A stretch of DNA of 64,000 nucleotides from Endocalyx cinctus (GCA_001600455.1 BCKC01000010.1:936144-1000143); one strand, 5' to 3'; counted from the first letter of the stretch, positions 44,701-57,700 are shown. Notes: generated by a model not told the origin, from the sequence alone. Translations and numbers: made by a program.

Positions 44701-46793
44701 TACGTACTGTGACTTGAAGTATGAATCGGTCATTCAAGATTGATCGACATTGAATGAACCAAATAAGAGTCTATTTTGAAGATGTTAGTGGTAATCACCC
44801 ATACACATGATGGCTATGTTCAGTATTGTCGTATGCTTTAATTACGACTCAGGTGCAACGATGTAAGCTAATATATCAAACCTCAATAGATTACACAAGG
44901 CGCTGCAGGCTGTCCTACCTGATCATATTAATTATACGAGAGATTCAAGAAGATAATGGTGTGTAGTTACAAATGGTTTCGCTTCATGTCTCTGCACTCC
45001 CCCTCCCCTCTTTTCCTTTTTCACTAAACCCATGAAGATCAAGCTACAAAAATCCGAAGATGGACTGTAGCTATGCTATTCACACTGGAATCCTTGAGCT
45101 AGATGGATAGGTGCCGTTACAGTCAAAAATATGATTAGCACTAATTAGTCAATGGGTTTGAAATTATCTGTAGCCTCACGTGTGTTTTACCGACATTACA
45201 ATCGGTATAGATAACCCTGCTATGCTAATCTTTTTAACCTTTTGAATACGTGCAGTATTGTCAGTAACATCTGCCTCTTTTGCTTCCTCATATGAAATGC
45301 CTAGTCTGTTGGCATAGATCTACGTACGTCTAAATCTATATGGATACTGATTTGACGCTTCTGTAAAAAAAAAAATAAGGATCAAAGATATTATTGTACT
45401 TATTCGAGCTACTTCTTAGCAAGTAATTAGGCGGATAATTTAGAACTTCCACAGACGAAGCTTTGGAAGATCATACTTCTCGACAATTGATTATTTATCT
45501 TCTGCTATGTCATGAATAAGATCAACTTTGGATATCAATACCTAAGTCAAATCATAGATACATTAATTTTCGAGGCGCATGCGTTCCTTAATTAGAATAG
45601 AGTCATGTGCGAGTTGTAGTAAACCATTGAAATTCAAGTTTATCAGCATAAAGATATTTTTCAGGGTATTACTATGTACACGTACAGATGATGCCTCGAT
45701 ATTTCACTATTTCTGATCCCCGCCAGTAACAACGACAAAATATGAACTCGCCACCGAAGGTACTAGTGTAAATTCTGTAAGAGAGATTTTGAAAGTCTAT
45801 ATATATATATATGATGGTTTTGGCTATTCCTTTCCCTACTTATAGACTCTAACTGAACCTTGCTCGTATCTCGTTCTTCATTAAGGATCAAAATGTAAGT
45901 ACGAGAAGACAACAGAATAGCCTTTTAGTAAACTAAAAATAATTAGGTCTATGTATAGAAAAAAAAAAAACTATATGTTTAGGTAGGGAGGGAGCTTAGC
46001 ATTGACGTTAAATATCGGAATATTATGAGTAAGCACAAATAATAATTAATAGGGGGGTCAGGCTGAGGGGGTTCGGAAACGCGACTAGTTATTACAGTAC
46101 ACGCAAAACTCGAAGGAATATTCCCATGTTAGATTTTTATCAATGTAATAATAGGATGTCCTATTTCGCCACTGCTACTTTAATTGACAGGGGCTGCTAA
46201 TGTGATGATCCGTACATATGAGCACGACATTTAAATGGATGATGTACACAATATTCATGATTGCTATGCACGGCTCGTTGATGATCTGAAGTATTAAACG
46301 ATATTAGATCTGACGATGAATAAGCGCGGTAGGACTGTGCCATGCAGCCATGGTAGCCAGACAGCGTAATATAGTAACTAGCTGTGCTGACCATCACCCC
46401 AGCTCACAGGCAGACAGGTTCTTGACATTGTCGGTGGAGCTATATATTCTTATTGTTGTACCGCGTTCAGCTCGTCCTATTACCAATCAACCCGAAAACC
46501 CTGCTGCCAAGGCGATCTATGGTAAGCTTCGCGATTATGAAAGGGTCATTGATTAGTGTTTCTCCTGTACCCCAGGGTGTTCCGTCTTAGCTCTCTTCAG
46601 CTTGTCCAACGTCTGACAAGATGCAGCATGCTTCCAGCTGATGAGAATCGGAAAAGGAAAATGAAAAATATTCTTAGGTATCAGATTTGGTTTCATTTTT
46701 CAATTTCTTATTCATCAAGTAATTAAGTTTATGGGTCTAAATACATGATCAACAAAGTAAAAGATAAGGAACAAAGCATGTATTGAAGAGTGG
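41744..46793. other. 5-kb gene-free AT-rich region
   Basis: Only short frames on either strand. It contains many poly-A/T runs and a (TA)n run at about 45798-45812. Near 45890 a TATA-like stretch, a CT-rich stretch and an ATG fused to a GTAAGT donor look like a gene start, but no downstream exon follows. I see no tRNA, transposase or reverse transcriptase fragment by eye. Confidence 0.55.
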
Positions 46794-47114
46794 ATGGTTT
46801 CAGTGCTCTTCATTGGAGGCGTGCTCGCGATCGGTCATGACCGGTTTTACGCTTTCCTTGACGGACATCTTGTCTCTAGCGCCTTACAGCAGCAAATTAT
46901 CATCAACGCCGGAATAGCATTTGCCTTTCTCGTGAATGTAATTTTCGTTCTCACCGTCGGCGTCACGTCTTTGTGGCAGTTATTTTACATGCTGCGGCGA
47001 TCTGAAGACACTATCGATCATATCAATGGTCTGCCTATTCGACATGGTCGAGAATATCTTCACTCTCGGAAATCTAAAACTAAAACTGTAGTCGAAACAT
47101 CCCGACCTCCTTAG
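46794..47114 (+). pseudogene. Truncated N-terminal fragment of a fungal multi-pass membrane protein
   Basis: A 106-codon frame with two hydrophobic helices: MVSVLFIGGVLAIGHDRFY and NAGIAFAFLVNVIFVLTVGV, separated by FLDGHLVSSALQQQ. This is the layout of the start of large fungal membrane proteins that continue for several hundred residues with WQ/LRR-type loops after the second helix. Here the similarity fades after YMLRRSEDTID, and the frame ends in a basic tail without the long extracellular part or the terminal helix. Downstream frames (47291-47626) do not restore it. I read it as a relic; a short functional protein is possible. Family name not assigned. Confidence 0.35.
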
Positions 47115-48067
47115 CATCTCCGCTTTATATAACGAAACAGTTCTCTCAAGCACAACTGTCAATTACCATTTTCACTATTTATGAGCTCGACTGTTCTACA
47201 GGCCGCTCATGCCGACATATATCAGGTAACGGCATCAACATGGTGAAGCGTTAACATTTTCGTTTATCGGCCTAAAGCTCTATACATAGCGTGCACACTC
47301 CACTTTCAAAGGATGGACTGTGGGTTATCCATCACCATCATAAACGACACTCCTACCGTAGACTATTTTCCATAATAATGCGGTCGATGCGGTATTTGGA
47401 TGTCAACCCGTACGTAACTGACTATGATAAGAAGGACGGTGATCTTTCCTCGAAATATCTGCCTCGGTTAAAGTTGAAATTTGTGAGTAGCGTGAGGAAA
47501 ACTGATGGCATTGTCGCGAGTGGTAATGGATTTGTGCTGCATGGTGAGCTAATTGAAGTTCGACAAGGGGTTTACATGCTTGATAAGCAGACAGACTCCG
47601 ATTCTTATATTAGGACGGAGAGATAAAACAGTACGAACTAAAAATCTCACCTACGGGAAGAAAAATAATCTAATTAGATTCGTCAAATGAAACGAGTCTA
47701 AGAGCCTGAATTTAGAGAAATACAATTCGATTAGGTAGCTGTTGTCCACCCAACTTATGTGAAGAGTCTATGTGAGAATGATCATGATGGCGTATCGCTG
47801 GTCTCCCCCTTACCTTAGGGAGTGCTACTATTTCTAGGGAGATTACGCAAGGGGAAGCTTTAGTGAAAGGGGGCAACAAAAGTCTCGGTGGGGATTCCAC
47901 AATCGGAAAATCAAAAGCGGAAACGATTAAAATTCATGATACCGACAGTTTCTGCGCTACTTTATGCATATATGAAAGTGCGACTACACCAGTAAAACCT
48001 GACACCCCAAGATTTCCCTTCAAACTCAATCCTTAGCTCTATTTCTCCTTCTCGTGTAGGGTTGCAT
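47115..48067. other. Intergenic region after the membrane-protein relic
   Basis: About 950 bp. A 111-codon plus-strand frame at 47291-47626 shows no motif I know and may belong to the decayed gene or be chance. Nothing else supported. Confidence 0.4.
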
Positions 48068-48374
48068 CTAGCTCATGTAATCGCAGTACGGGCATCCCAT
48101 GCAGCTCGCGGGAGCCACCTTGAGAAGGCAACCAGTGGAGCAAACAGTCTGCTGGCAGGTGGCGGGGAGATCTTGTCGCTTCAGCTCGTGGCGTGGCTCT
48201 ACGGCCTCGACTCTCCGACCAAAGAGACGGTCGGCAAAGTTAGGTACGGCCATGACGCCGCTGTGAAAGCATCCGAAAACAACAAGGTCAATAAGATGAT
48301 ATAAATATATATGGGAAGTAAGAAGGAACTTACAAAGCGGCGTTGACGAGGACGAGGAGAACTGCCTTCTGCAT
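48068..48374 (-). CDS. Small secreted six-cysteine protein with Kex2-like sites
   Basis: Exons 48374-48334 and 48260-48068 give 77 residues. The first exon encodes only the start of the signal peptide (MQKAVLLVLVNAA), completed after the intron as FGVMA. Dibasic pairs occur at GRR (29-30) and LKR (41-42), so a Kex2-type protease could release the C-terminal 35 residues. That part contains all six cysteines, at 49, 54, 58, 67, 70 and 73 (C-X4-C-X3-C-X8-C-X2-C-X2-C), the last three in CMGCPYC. Size, signal, propeptide and cysteine density fit a secreted effector or antimicrobial-type peptide. I do not recognise the spacing as a named family. A single intron inside the signal peptide is common in fungal small secreted proteins. 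Confidence 0.7.
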
Positions 48375-49136
48375 TTTGACGGCTGGTGTGATTGGCTGAT
48401 TATAATAATGATTATGGTGGACAGGACGATTTCTGAAGAGAAGCAATGAGTGTTACGATTGATGATGGTGCAGGAACCCAGGATTAGTGATATAACTGGA
48501 AATTTATCGGTTCTTATATGCCAATTGATGACGAGTTTCCTTGGAGAAAGATTGTCAAAATAAATACTAAATAAGATATATGGATTTCTAGGTCTCATAT
48601 TAATCAACTATATTTAAGGAGTAATATAGATTCACATTTCTCCCTTCACATATAGTTGAGACAGTGTCGTGGATTAAATTGAGATTTGAGATTTAACGCT
48701 CAGTTAAGGGACTTGGTAGTAATTAATATCCCGTCTGTACCGTTTTAAATATTCTGAATACTGCTACTACGGTAATCTGTAGAGAATGAAAAATGTAGCT
48801 ACGACAACTACCTGACCATTTTCGCGAGATGGTCTAAGCTATTAGACTCGGCTTTGGGTGGATCTGAATTCGAAATTTAATGCAACTGCCATCATAGTAT
48901 CACAAGTCAGGATTAGTATAATGATGAATATAATTATAGGTGTTCTACCCATTTCATGTTGGGGTAGGGTATTGGAATGGAACATAATAATAACCCTTAT
49001 TAACGCCACGCTATCTGAGCTCCAGTCACATTCGAGGCTTGACCTCCTGACTTTAATACGTTGATTGATAGATTATTAAGACTATCGATTAAAGATTTAT
49101 ATATAATATCAATCAATATATTACGATTTATGAATT
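48375..49136. other. Intergenic region
   Basis: About 760 bp, AT-rich, holding the promoter of the secreted peptide gene and the 3' end of the oxidoreductase. No gene seen. Confidence 0.5.
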
Positions 49137-50303
49137 TTAATTGTCATGCTCAATCTTTATTGGCCCTATAGCCCCGTTATCTAAGGCAGCGACAATCGCC
49201 TCACAAACCTTCACTGCAGCTAATCCATCATGCCCTGAGCACACTGGTGTCTCATCCTCACCCCTCGCTAACCTCCCCAAGTGTTCAATCTGCACTTGGT
49301 ACGGATCTTCATTCCCCCTTTCTAGAAGCTCCCTGTGCACGGGGACGCCCCAACCCTCTCCGAGCCCGCTGGCTGCTACTTCGTCTTCATTATATGTCCA
49401 GACGAGACAGTCCGGAACGCTCAAAGATCCTTTCGTACCGAAGAACCGGTAACTATCGACTGGAACTGGCGCCTTTGCCAGCAGAGGATTATCACCTGTC
49501 GCCGCCTCCCAATTATAAGGGCTTGCGACGTTATCGCACACCACCACGGTTCCGACGACTCCTGAGGCGCATTCAAACATGAGCGTCGCTCCTTCTTCTA
49601 CTCTGGCATGTTTCGGAATCGAAGGGGGATGTTCTCGTCTCCTCTTGGTAGGCAATGCCCAGAGCCTAACGACACGACTTCCGACTAAATACGCGAGCAA
49701 GTCGACGTCGTGCACGAGATTCGTCCATACGGGCCCGCCGCCCTGATCTCTCTCGGCTCGCCAGGGCGCCACGGTATAGTACGCGTCATCTTTCTTCGTG
49801 GTCCAGAGAGCCGAGAAGGCGGTTATCTCGCCTAGAACTCCCGAATCGATTGCCCTCTTGGCTGAGGCGATGCAAGGGTGGAAACGTCGGTGGTGACCTA
49901 CCGCCACTATGCTCTGACCTCTCTGCGACGCGAGAGAAAGCAGAGACGAGCCTGCAATAGAGCCTGTAGATAACGGCTTCTCGACGAGGACTACTTTTGG
50001 CGTCGCTGAGGGGTGTTCGAGTATCGCGGTAGTAACGGATACATGTAGGTGAGATGGCACGCATATCATGATAACGTCCGGATTTTGGATCGCGAGGAGA
50101 TTGTCTATGTTGAAGAAGTGCGGCACAGACAACAAAGAGGCGAGGTCGACCCCAGTTTTGTATGGGTCAACGATACCGACGAGGGTGCAGGTTGGTGAGG
50201 ACAAGAGGAGATTACCGTGCCGTGAGGCGATACTCCCGCCGCCAACAATGGCTACCGAAGTCTTAGCGGTCATTTTCCCTACCTCCTCATTCATCTCTTC
50301 CAT
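49137..50303 (-). CDS. Gfo/Idh/MocA-family NAD(P)-dependent oxidoreductase
   Basis: Single exon, 388 residues. The N-terminal Rossmann fold starts with SVAIVGGGSIASRHGNLL (GxGxxA-type dinucleotide motif), then VGIVDPYK and the conserved CVPSHLH. The family catalytic lysine is in VEKPLST, followed by VGHHRRFHP. The C-terminal substrate domain has TNLVHDVDLLAYLVG, with the His-Asp pair of the active site. Such enzymes oxidise or reduce sugars, inositols or related alcohols with NAD(P); the exact substrate is not visible. An alternative start is Met11 (50273). It stands alone between two small secreted protein genes in a gene-sparse region. GC content is higher than the surroundings. Confidence 0.88.
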   Translation of the reverse strand: MEEMNEEVGKMTAKTSVAIVGGGSIASRHGNLLLSSPTCTLVGIVDPYKTGVDLASLLSVPHFFNIDNLLAIQNPDVIMICVPSHLHVSVTTAILEHPSATPKVVLVEKPLSTGSIAGSSLLSLASQRGQSIVAVGHHRRFHPCIASAKRAIDSGVLGEITAFSALWTTKKDDAYYTVAPWRAERDQGGGPVWTNLVHDVDLLAYLVGSRVVRLWALPTKRRREHPPSIPKHARVEEGATLMFECASGVVGTVVVCDNVASPYNWEAATGDNPLLAKAPVPVDSYRFFGTKGSLSVPDCLVWTYNEDEVAASGLGEGWGVPVHRELLERGNEDPYQVQIEHLGRLARGEDETPVCSGHDGLAAVKVCEAIVAALDNGAIGPIKIEHDN

Positions 50304-51737
50304 GTAGATACGTGAGAATTATCACAGAAAAAAACTTTGTAGAAAACAGTTCTGGATAGTACAGTGTGAAATTGGCGAAGAAACTAAAGCCAACGAATTG
50401 AATCCGCCTTTGAAAAAAGCTCGGTGGAGAAGAGGCCGAAACCGCAAATTTCGACAATCATGTTGTGAGCAATGTAAAGACCCACTTCAGTGATTAGTAT
50501 ATGAACTGAAGAACTTAGGCCTTGATGAGGATGTTAGTTTTATCTCCCACACGATATCTGCATTGTGAAAATTTGATTAGCTGTCGCGCGATGAAGTGAT
50601 ATATTTTTATTAATGTTAAAAACCCATGTCTATGAGCGGACGTGACGGTAGTTTAGAATAAGCCTGCAACTGCTCTCGGATCAGGCGGTTCTTCGATGCC
50701 TCCTCCGTTAAGATTATAGAAGTTGAGGTATTTAGGAATGGATATCTTCCTATTTGTTATTTGGTCAGAATAAGCTAACAGGATGCCGGTGGGATGGATC
50801 GTCCGACGGGCAGCTTATTCTATAAGGGAAGACTCAGCATAAGCCAGCCACTGAGCTGAGTAATGGAATCTGTGACGGAGAAGTGGGACTAAATGGGACC
50901 TGATTTCGGAGACGTTACATTACGGGGTGGAATCAAGCTCATGAACCCGGTTTGAGTTATTGACCAACCCCTGAATTACGTAGTACCAGCTCAGGAAGCA
51001 TTATAAATAAGGTGCTGAGCTCCCGTTCGATTCATAGAAATAGATAGTTCCTCAAGCCCTAATCCAATGACATACTTGCATCATATGATTACCAAGCTCC
51101 CAATTACCCTCCATAAGCTCTGACAATCTGACAGAATCGGACAAAATGAGCTGCCATGAAGAAATTGTGAGTTTCATGTTGTATTGTTACAGCATATTAA
51201 TAGTTTCCGCCAGCGTTTGTTATACCCAAGAAAGCGTTGCATAAAAGTTTACATGGAAGTTTTTCTATTGACAATACCACTAACTAGCTACACCAAGGCC
51301 ATCACTGGGATCCTACTCATATCACCCAGGTAGAGTAAGGCAATGGAAAATAATGGTTAAAGAGTGAGATTTAAGGATAGACTTTTGCTCGGCTATCAAG
51401 AAAATGACCGAACATATGTTTAACTACTCGATCAGAGAAGAAAATCAGGTGAGACCGCTTCTATATCTCCCCTTTTATAAGAGCTAATACATTCAAAGAT
51501 ACACAGGAGTTAAAAGGACAGTGCGCAAGATGTTCCTCCCTTCCATTTATCGTGAAGACTTCCTACAAGCCGTCCTTCGTCGCGATAATGATGAAAGTGA
51601 TAACGAGGGGCAAAGACTCAGAGAGACAGGTAAGCTGGGTGACTGAGGGAGCTTTGAATATTGCCGATTGTAATTTGGACTTTGGCTAGTGATGAAACAA
51701 ACTTGGTCCTACGACAAATTCTTGTGAAAGAAATGAC
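50304..51737. other. Intergenic region
   Basis: About 1.4 kb, AT-rich. Only short frames; promoter of the oxidoreductase expected in the first part. Confidence 0.5.
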
Positions 51738-51977
51738 CTAAGCCTGTGCACACGATGGCGTAGGCTGCCCCGCAGGCCAGACACAAATGTCCGAGCCACA
51801 GTCCGCTGCTAAGACCCATCTGCTGCCATTGCAGACAAAGATCTGTTTGAAGTAGCCAGTGTCGCCACAATCGTACCCGGCACCAGAGCAAGGAGTATTT
51901 GGGGTCGCGCGGGCGTTTGTCATGGTGGGTGTCATCAAGGCGACGACCAGAGCGGAGGAGATGGATAAGAACTTCAT
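51738..51977 (-). CDS. Small secreted six-cysteine protein
   Basis: Single exon, 79 residues, starting at ATG 51977 rather than at the earlier non-ATG codons of the open frame. Residues 1-20 are a signal peptide (MKFLSISSALVVALM). The mature region has six cysteines at 30, 37, 49, 60, 65 and 76 (C-X6-C-X11-C-X10-C-X4-C-X10-C) with aromatic positions YDCGDTGY, IFVCNGSRW and CGSDICVW. This resembles a widespread fungal family of small secreted proteins with a C..G-W..-C-G-C pattern, some related to chitin-binding-like folds, but I cannot name it with certainty. A role at the cell surface or in host or competitor interaction is inferred from size and secretion. Confidence 0.75.
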   Translation of the reverse strand: MKFLSISSALVVALMTPTMTNARATPNTPCSGAGYDCGDTGYFKQIFVCNGSRWVLAADCGSDICVWPAGQPTPSCAQA

Positions 51978-54766
51978 GTTGCCTCTGTTATTGGCGGAGT
52001 GATTGTTGAGTTGATAAAGAAGAAGGCTGGTTTGGAGAATATTGAGTTTTTTAATGATGCAGGTATATCGAACGTCTTGGAAGTGCTCAAACGACTTAAC
52101 TTGGTTGAACACATTCCGGAAAAAATTGGAATCATAGCTACAATTTATATTATTTTATGGTTACACAATTCTATTACCATTTTCTCTCTCATTACATAAT
52201 GCCGGAGTTTCTTGCAAAAACCGAGCCGACTTGTACTGCGTGATGGTAGATGTGTAACTATTCCGGTACTCAACACTTTGCGATAGACTAATTTCATAAA
52301 AGCCGCATACCTAATGCGAAACATGATCTCCAAATGTAAGCTGGCAGCTTCCTGTGAACACTCCTTAATGCGGATATCGTGGAGGCTGCGCCTCGATGTA
52401 AGGCATTTGCAGAATGATGATATGTTGGAGAATTATTAACATAAGCTTAGGACACTCTTCTAGTATTGTGTTTTGACTTATTACCACATAGAATTACAAG
52501 ATCTACCATTTTACTATATGCTTCTGCCTAGCAAGCCCCCGTGAGAGTGGCTGATGTTTCGCCACTACTGAGAGTTTCTTGATCCAGATAGAAACTCATA
52601 TTTTGTCTGACTCTGCTAGTTTGTTCTCTCCCCTTGGATATACCTGAGCTATCTATTCTGTCCTGTCTATCCAAATATAACTAATGAAATATTCCAAAAA
52701 GCACCGTTGTTTCTTTCTGATTCGCTTTTCTCCGAGACTGATGCGCTTATATGGGCTTCAGGTCTAAGAGTCCAAGTGTAATGTAATACGAGGTAAGCTT
52801 ATAGCTAATAAAAATATCCTAAGTTTCGAGCTGAACTCAAATCGGATTACAAAAGTTTGAGAAGCTAAGTATCAACTACGGATGGAACGGGATAGCATGG
52901 TGTTAATGATAGATTTAAATTGTTTTCTTTTATTTTTTTCTCCATAACCTCCAACTGTGCTTATAGAATCAGCCGACAGGCTGGGAGAGAATAAACATAG
53001 GGCTGAGACAGACACAGTAAATCTGGACCGTGTATACATATGTAAATATGCCATAATTACCTGGATCATCGAAAGAATTTAGATATTTAGCAGAAGTCAA
53101 AAAGTACAAGTTGATCCAAATTAAGATAGACAATTCTGTATAATACTGATGTGATCATACATCACCAGGTGCCGAGGTTTGATAATCCATAAGAGGAATT
53201 CTTAATATAAGTCTTAATAATAGCTAAGACAGGACATCCTGGCGCAGGTAGGCCTTTGAAATAATTTTTTTTCCCAGTCAACCGTACTGTATCAATCGAA
53301 CTAAAAGATCTGAACGTATCACGCTGCTGAAATGTTTGGGTAGCTTGAAGGGCCAGCAGTAGAACTTTCAGATCAGGTTTTTAGTCTTCCCTTGGTAATA
53401 ATTCTAAAAATAGTGAATTGAAGCATGATATGGGACGTTGCAGAGTTATGTCGGTTTAGATTTTTTTGTAGCACTATACTTCCTATTATATCCTTATTGC
53501 GATGACTTTCTTCAACTTCCGAGCCTTTTCAACTGTCAAAATTTCATTATTATTCCAATGATATGGTGCTACAGCCATGCGTGTTTCCGTCAAAGGAGTT
53601 CAAATTGTAGATGTCAGAATTATCCTATGACGATTGGCAGTGTTCCTTAAGATCATTACGAGGTATCAACTAGTGGCTAAACTTGGCTTTGTTACAACTC
53701 GCTTCTTGGTTTTGCTTTCAATGGCTTTACTATAAGCTAATGGGATACAGTAGGCCTTAGATTTATTTATGCGGAAAGTAGTTGTACCATTTGTTGCTCT
53801 TCATCGAAGCTTGATGATACTCATCATCTCGCGGCCATGGTGGCGCTTCCAGCTCTGCTACTTGTAGAATTTATACTTGAGTGGCTGAAGAGAATAACTA
53901 AATGTTGGTATATAAATTGCTAGTTTCTTTTCAAATTCCACGTGCTCTGCGCTCACTGGTTAACCCAGAGATTGCAGGGCACTGGTGAGGACCCGTATCA
54001 TTTGCCTACGAAGGTGGAACTTGAAGTGATCGCAAGAGACGCCATTAAGGGAGAAGAAAGAATCAGGCTCATAGATTTTTAAAACATCCTCTTTACTGGC
54101 TTCCTAGCTAGAAGTCTCTAGTTAAGGAAGCTGGATATTATAGTCGGTTGCGAAGTGAAATTCGCCTGACTAATGATGGTATGGAAGCCTCCGAGGATCA
54201 GATTTCCCCGATTTAAAATACATATTTCATGTGAAGAGTACTGTGATAAAGTGACGCATCCATATTTGCAGATATTTAAAACGTATCGTGTTAAATCATA
54301 AATGACTAAAAATAAGAGTCTATGACGATTAATTACAAGTGAAAATACCGACTGATTTCTTCAAGTTCCCTTCCCAACTGGCAGATAATTGAACTAATAT
54401 CAGAGCGAGAAGTTCGAATAAGGATTCATCTACCCCTGTAAAAGTAAATAAGAAAAAGGGAGAACGAAAAGGCGACATAAAAAAAGTACTGGGATGCTGC
54501 GGTCCGAAATGCACCCCACCCCACCTTTAAGTAAGATAAGAGTGGGTTTCTCTGTGCTGGCTGCCTTGGCTTTGTTTGGAGACCTTAAGATGCTGTTGTA
54601 TGCGGCGGTTATTTGTAGTTACATAACTCGTATACACTTGCGCGATGCGAATAATGATGATAATACTGCTTGTTAATCAAACGAAGAACTCAGTAGTCTT
54701 CGTCAACGATCTCAGACATTGAATTTCACTTGTCGGTATACATACTATGCTAAGTGTCGGCGCTTG
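51978..54766. other. Gene-free region before the NLR-like gene
   Basis: About 2.8 kb, AT-rich, with many short frames and no recognisable protein. A short plus-strand frame at 54494-54676 has an ATG and a hydrophobic part but no other support. The last few hundred bases should hold the NLR promoter. Confidence 0.5.
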
Positions 54767-57700
54767 ATGTCGCAGGCTAGCAAGGATGGTAATGATCACC
54801 GAAAAGACTCTTTGTAGCACAATAACGAATGCTAACACTTAGCGCGACAATATCAGTTTCGACGAAAGTTCTTCCGGTCTTCTAAGCATCGTCGAGCTGG
54901 TGATAATACCATTGAAGACGCCCACTCCACGAATCGCGTCAAACAAGCGGGGAACTCGTCGAGCAATACTACCATTGTTGATTACGAAGACCAAGCTGAT
55001 AGATCTCTTCAATATAATTCCAACATTTCGTCTCGTAGCAATGATTCATCCGTACTTCCGGTCATTCCAGCTGCTGTATCTTTACGTGGAAAGCCTAAAG
55101 CAGATAGAGCTGCTGACCCTTTGGGGCTGACTTTACTTTATACTCCCGAACGACCCTTTGATACGGATATCATCTTCATTCACGGGCTAGGTGGCTCTAG
55201 CAGGCTCACATGGTCCAAAAATCACGACTTGGAACTATTTTGGCCTTTAGAATGGTTACCTAAGGATACCGATTTTCAGACGAGTAGAATATTTACCTTT
55301 GGGTACAACGCCGATTATCTGTCCTCGACCCAAGCTGCAACTCTGGGAATTTCGGACTTCGCGAAGAATTTGCTATACGATATGCTATATGGAAGACAGA
55401 AATCTGGCGAGAGCTTTCGCATTGGAGAAGTTAGTCTCACACGTAACTACACAATGAGAATCGACACCTACTGATACAAGTTTCCATAGGTACCGATTCT
55501 CATTGTTACACATTCAATGGGTGGTTTGGTTTTCAAAAAGGTTTGTACAACTACAGTATCCTGTAACAACCTATTAACCAAGTACCAGGCATATCTTGAA
55601 GCACAACTTGATGACCGGTATCGTCATATTGCGGAAGTTATCAAGACCGTTATTTTCCTCGCTACACCTCATCGTGGAGCTAACTCGACCGAGTTACTGA
55701 ATAAAATACTGTCAGTTAGTTTCCGAACCTCTAAACAGTACATCTCGGAACTCAGCACGCATGGGCCTTTCGTCAAAAGTATCAACGAACAATTTCGACA
55801 TATTGCCCCACGGCTTCAGATATTTTCCTTCTATGAGACCTTGCAAACATCTATTGGGTTGAGCTCTTCAGTAAGTGATTCGGGTTGATCCCAGGAATAT
55901 TAATGCAGCTAACTATAGACAGTTAATCGTCGACGAGGATTCTGCCAAGTTAGGTTATCCAGGTGAAGTTTCACGTTCTTTGAACGCAGACCATCATAGC
56001 GTATGCAAATTTGAGACTACTCACGACGCAAACTATCAAGCTATTCTTGGGGCTATGAAATCTGCTTTATCGCCGCGAACTATTCAAGGTATGTTACATT
56101 ACTTGATGTATGTATATGCATGTTGGACTAATAATAACTCCTTTATTTAGACGACCGTTCCGCTGCCGAGGACCTGGTCAAGATCCGGACTCTTTTAAAC
56201 CAAAATGACAGCCTGGACCACGATCTCAATCTATTCTCTGGTCGTCGTGCGGAAGGGACATGTGAATCTATCCTAGAAGAGGCAGAAATTAGCTCATGGA
56301 TCTCACCATCAGGAGAATCAAAATTGGTGTGGCTAAATAGCAGACCCGCGAGGGGGAAGTCTGTATTTGCTTCATTTCTAGTGGACTACCTACGCGACCA
56401 AGGTGCCGAAGTTCAATATTTTTTCTTCCGCAACGGAGACGCGACAAAACACAGCATCGGGGCTCTGCTTAGATCACTAGCATTTCAGGTCGCGGAGAAG
56501 CACCCGCAATTTAGACAAGCTCTTGTAAGCTTAGCAGAAGGGGGCTTTAAACCGAAAGATGCCGACTGGAAATCGACCTGGCGACGAATCTTCATAAATA
56601 TTCTATTCAAGCAAGACTTTCAAATAAGTCTTTACTGGGTAATTGACGGCTTAGATGAATCGAGTTCTCCGCAACCAATTCTAGAATTTCTAGCAGATGT
56701 CAGTGACTCTGCCACCCCAATTCATGTTTTGACAACTAGCCGATGGATTCCTTCACTATCTTCTTCATTCCAAAGGGTCAGCGCTAGGGTACAGTCGACT
56801 ATGTTCTCACTTGACAGGGATGTTACGGATATGCGCATTTATGTGGAGGAAGAACTTCAGTATCTCCCTTGGAATCAATCCGTAAAGGATGAAGTCATGA
56901 AGAAAGTTACTAGCCAGGCTAATGGTAATTTTCTTTGGGTTCATTTGATACTTGAAGGAATCAAAAATTGTCATACAGAGGACGACGTACGGTTTACGTT
57001 GAGCGAATTACCACCAGGAATGGAATCACTTTACCGTCGCATGGCAGAATCGATACATCAGATTAAAAGACCATCGGACCGTAACTTATCCCGAACGCTG
57101 TTTATATGGGCTATATATGCGCGGCGTCCCATACCGTTAGGTGAGCTCTCTGAGGTCCTCGAGCCTGACTTTGGTCATGTGCTGGACCTAGCAACTTCGA
57201 TCAATAGGTTATGTGGCCACTTCATTGTAATAGAGGGCGACAATCAGATGGGGCTTCTTCACCAGACAGCCCGCGAATATCTGACCACCACGAGCCAACT
57301 TCCTTTTTCCTTAGACGCTGCTACTATCCACACTGAGCTGTTTCGACAGTCTCTTAGCGCATTGATGGACAGAGGGTTACGAGCGAAATTACAACAAGAC
57401 TCCCCAATGTTTTTACAGTATCGCGCAACTTCGTGGATGTACCATTTAAAAGCAAGTGGACTGTCAAAACTTTCTGATGACCAATTGGATCTTCTGATTA
57501 AGTTTTTTACCCAACCATACGTTCTTACATGGATCCAGTTTTTAGCGTCTATTCAACAGCTCTGCACACTTATAGAAAGTTCATACGCCATAGATTCACT
57601 AATCAAGAAGAAAAGACACGCCGAAGCAGCTCATGAGCCATCTCTATCTAGGTTTGAAGACCTTGAGCTGCTAGCTATGTGGTCCCGAGACCTCCTTAAG

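Noticed and set aside
45890..45905. ATG fused to a GTAAGT donor after a TATA/CT-rich stretch, like a gene start
   Set aside because: No in-frame downstream exon could be found within the next kilobase.
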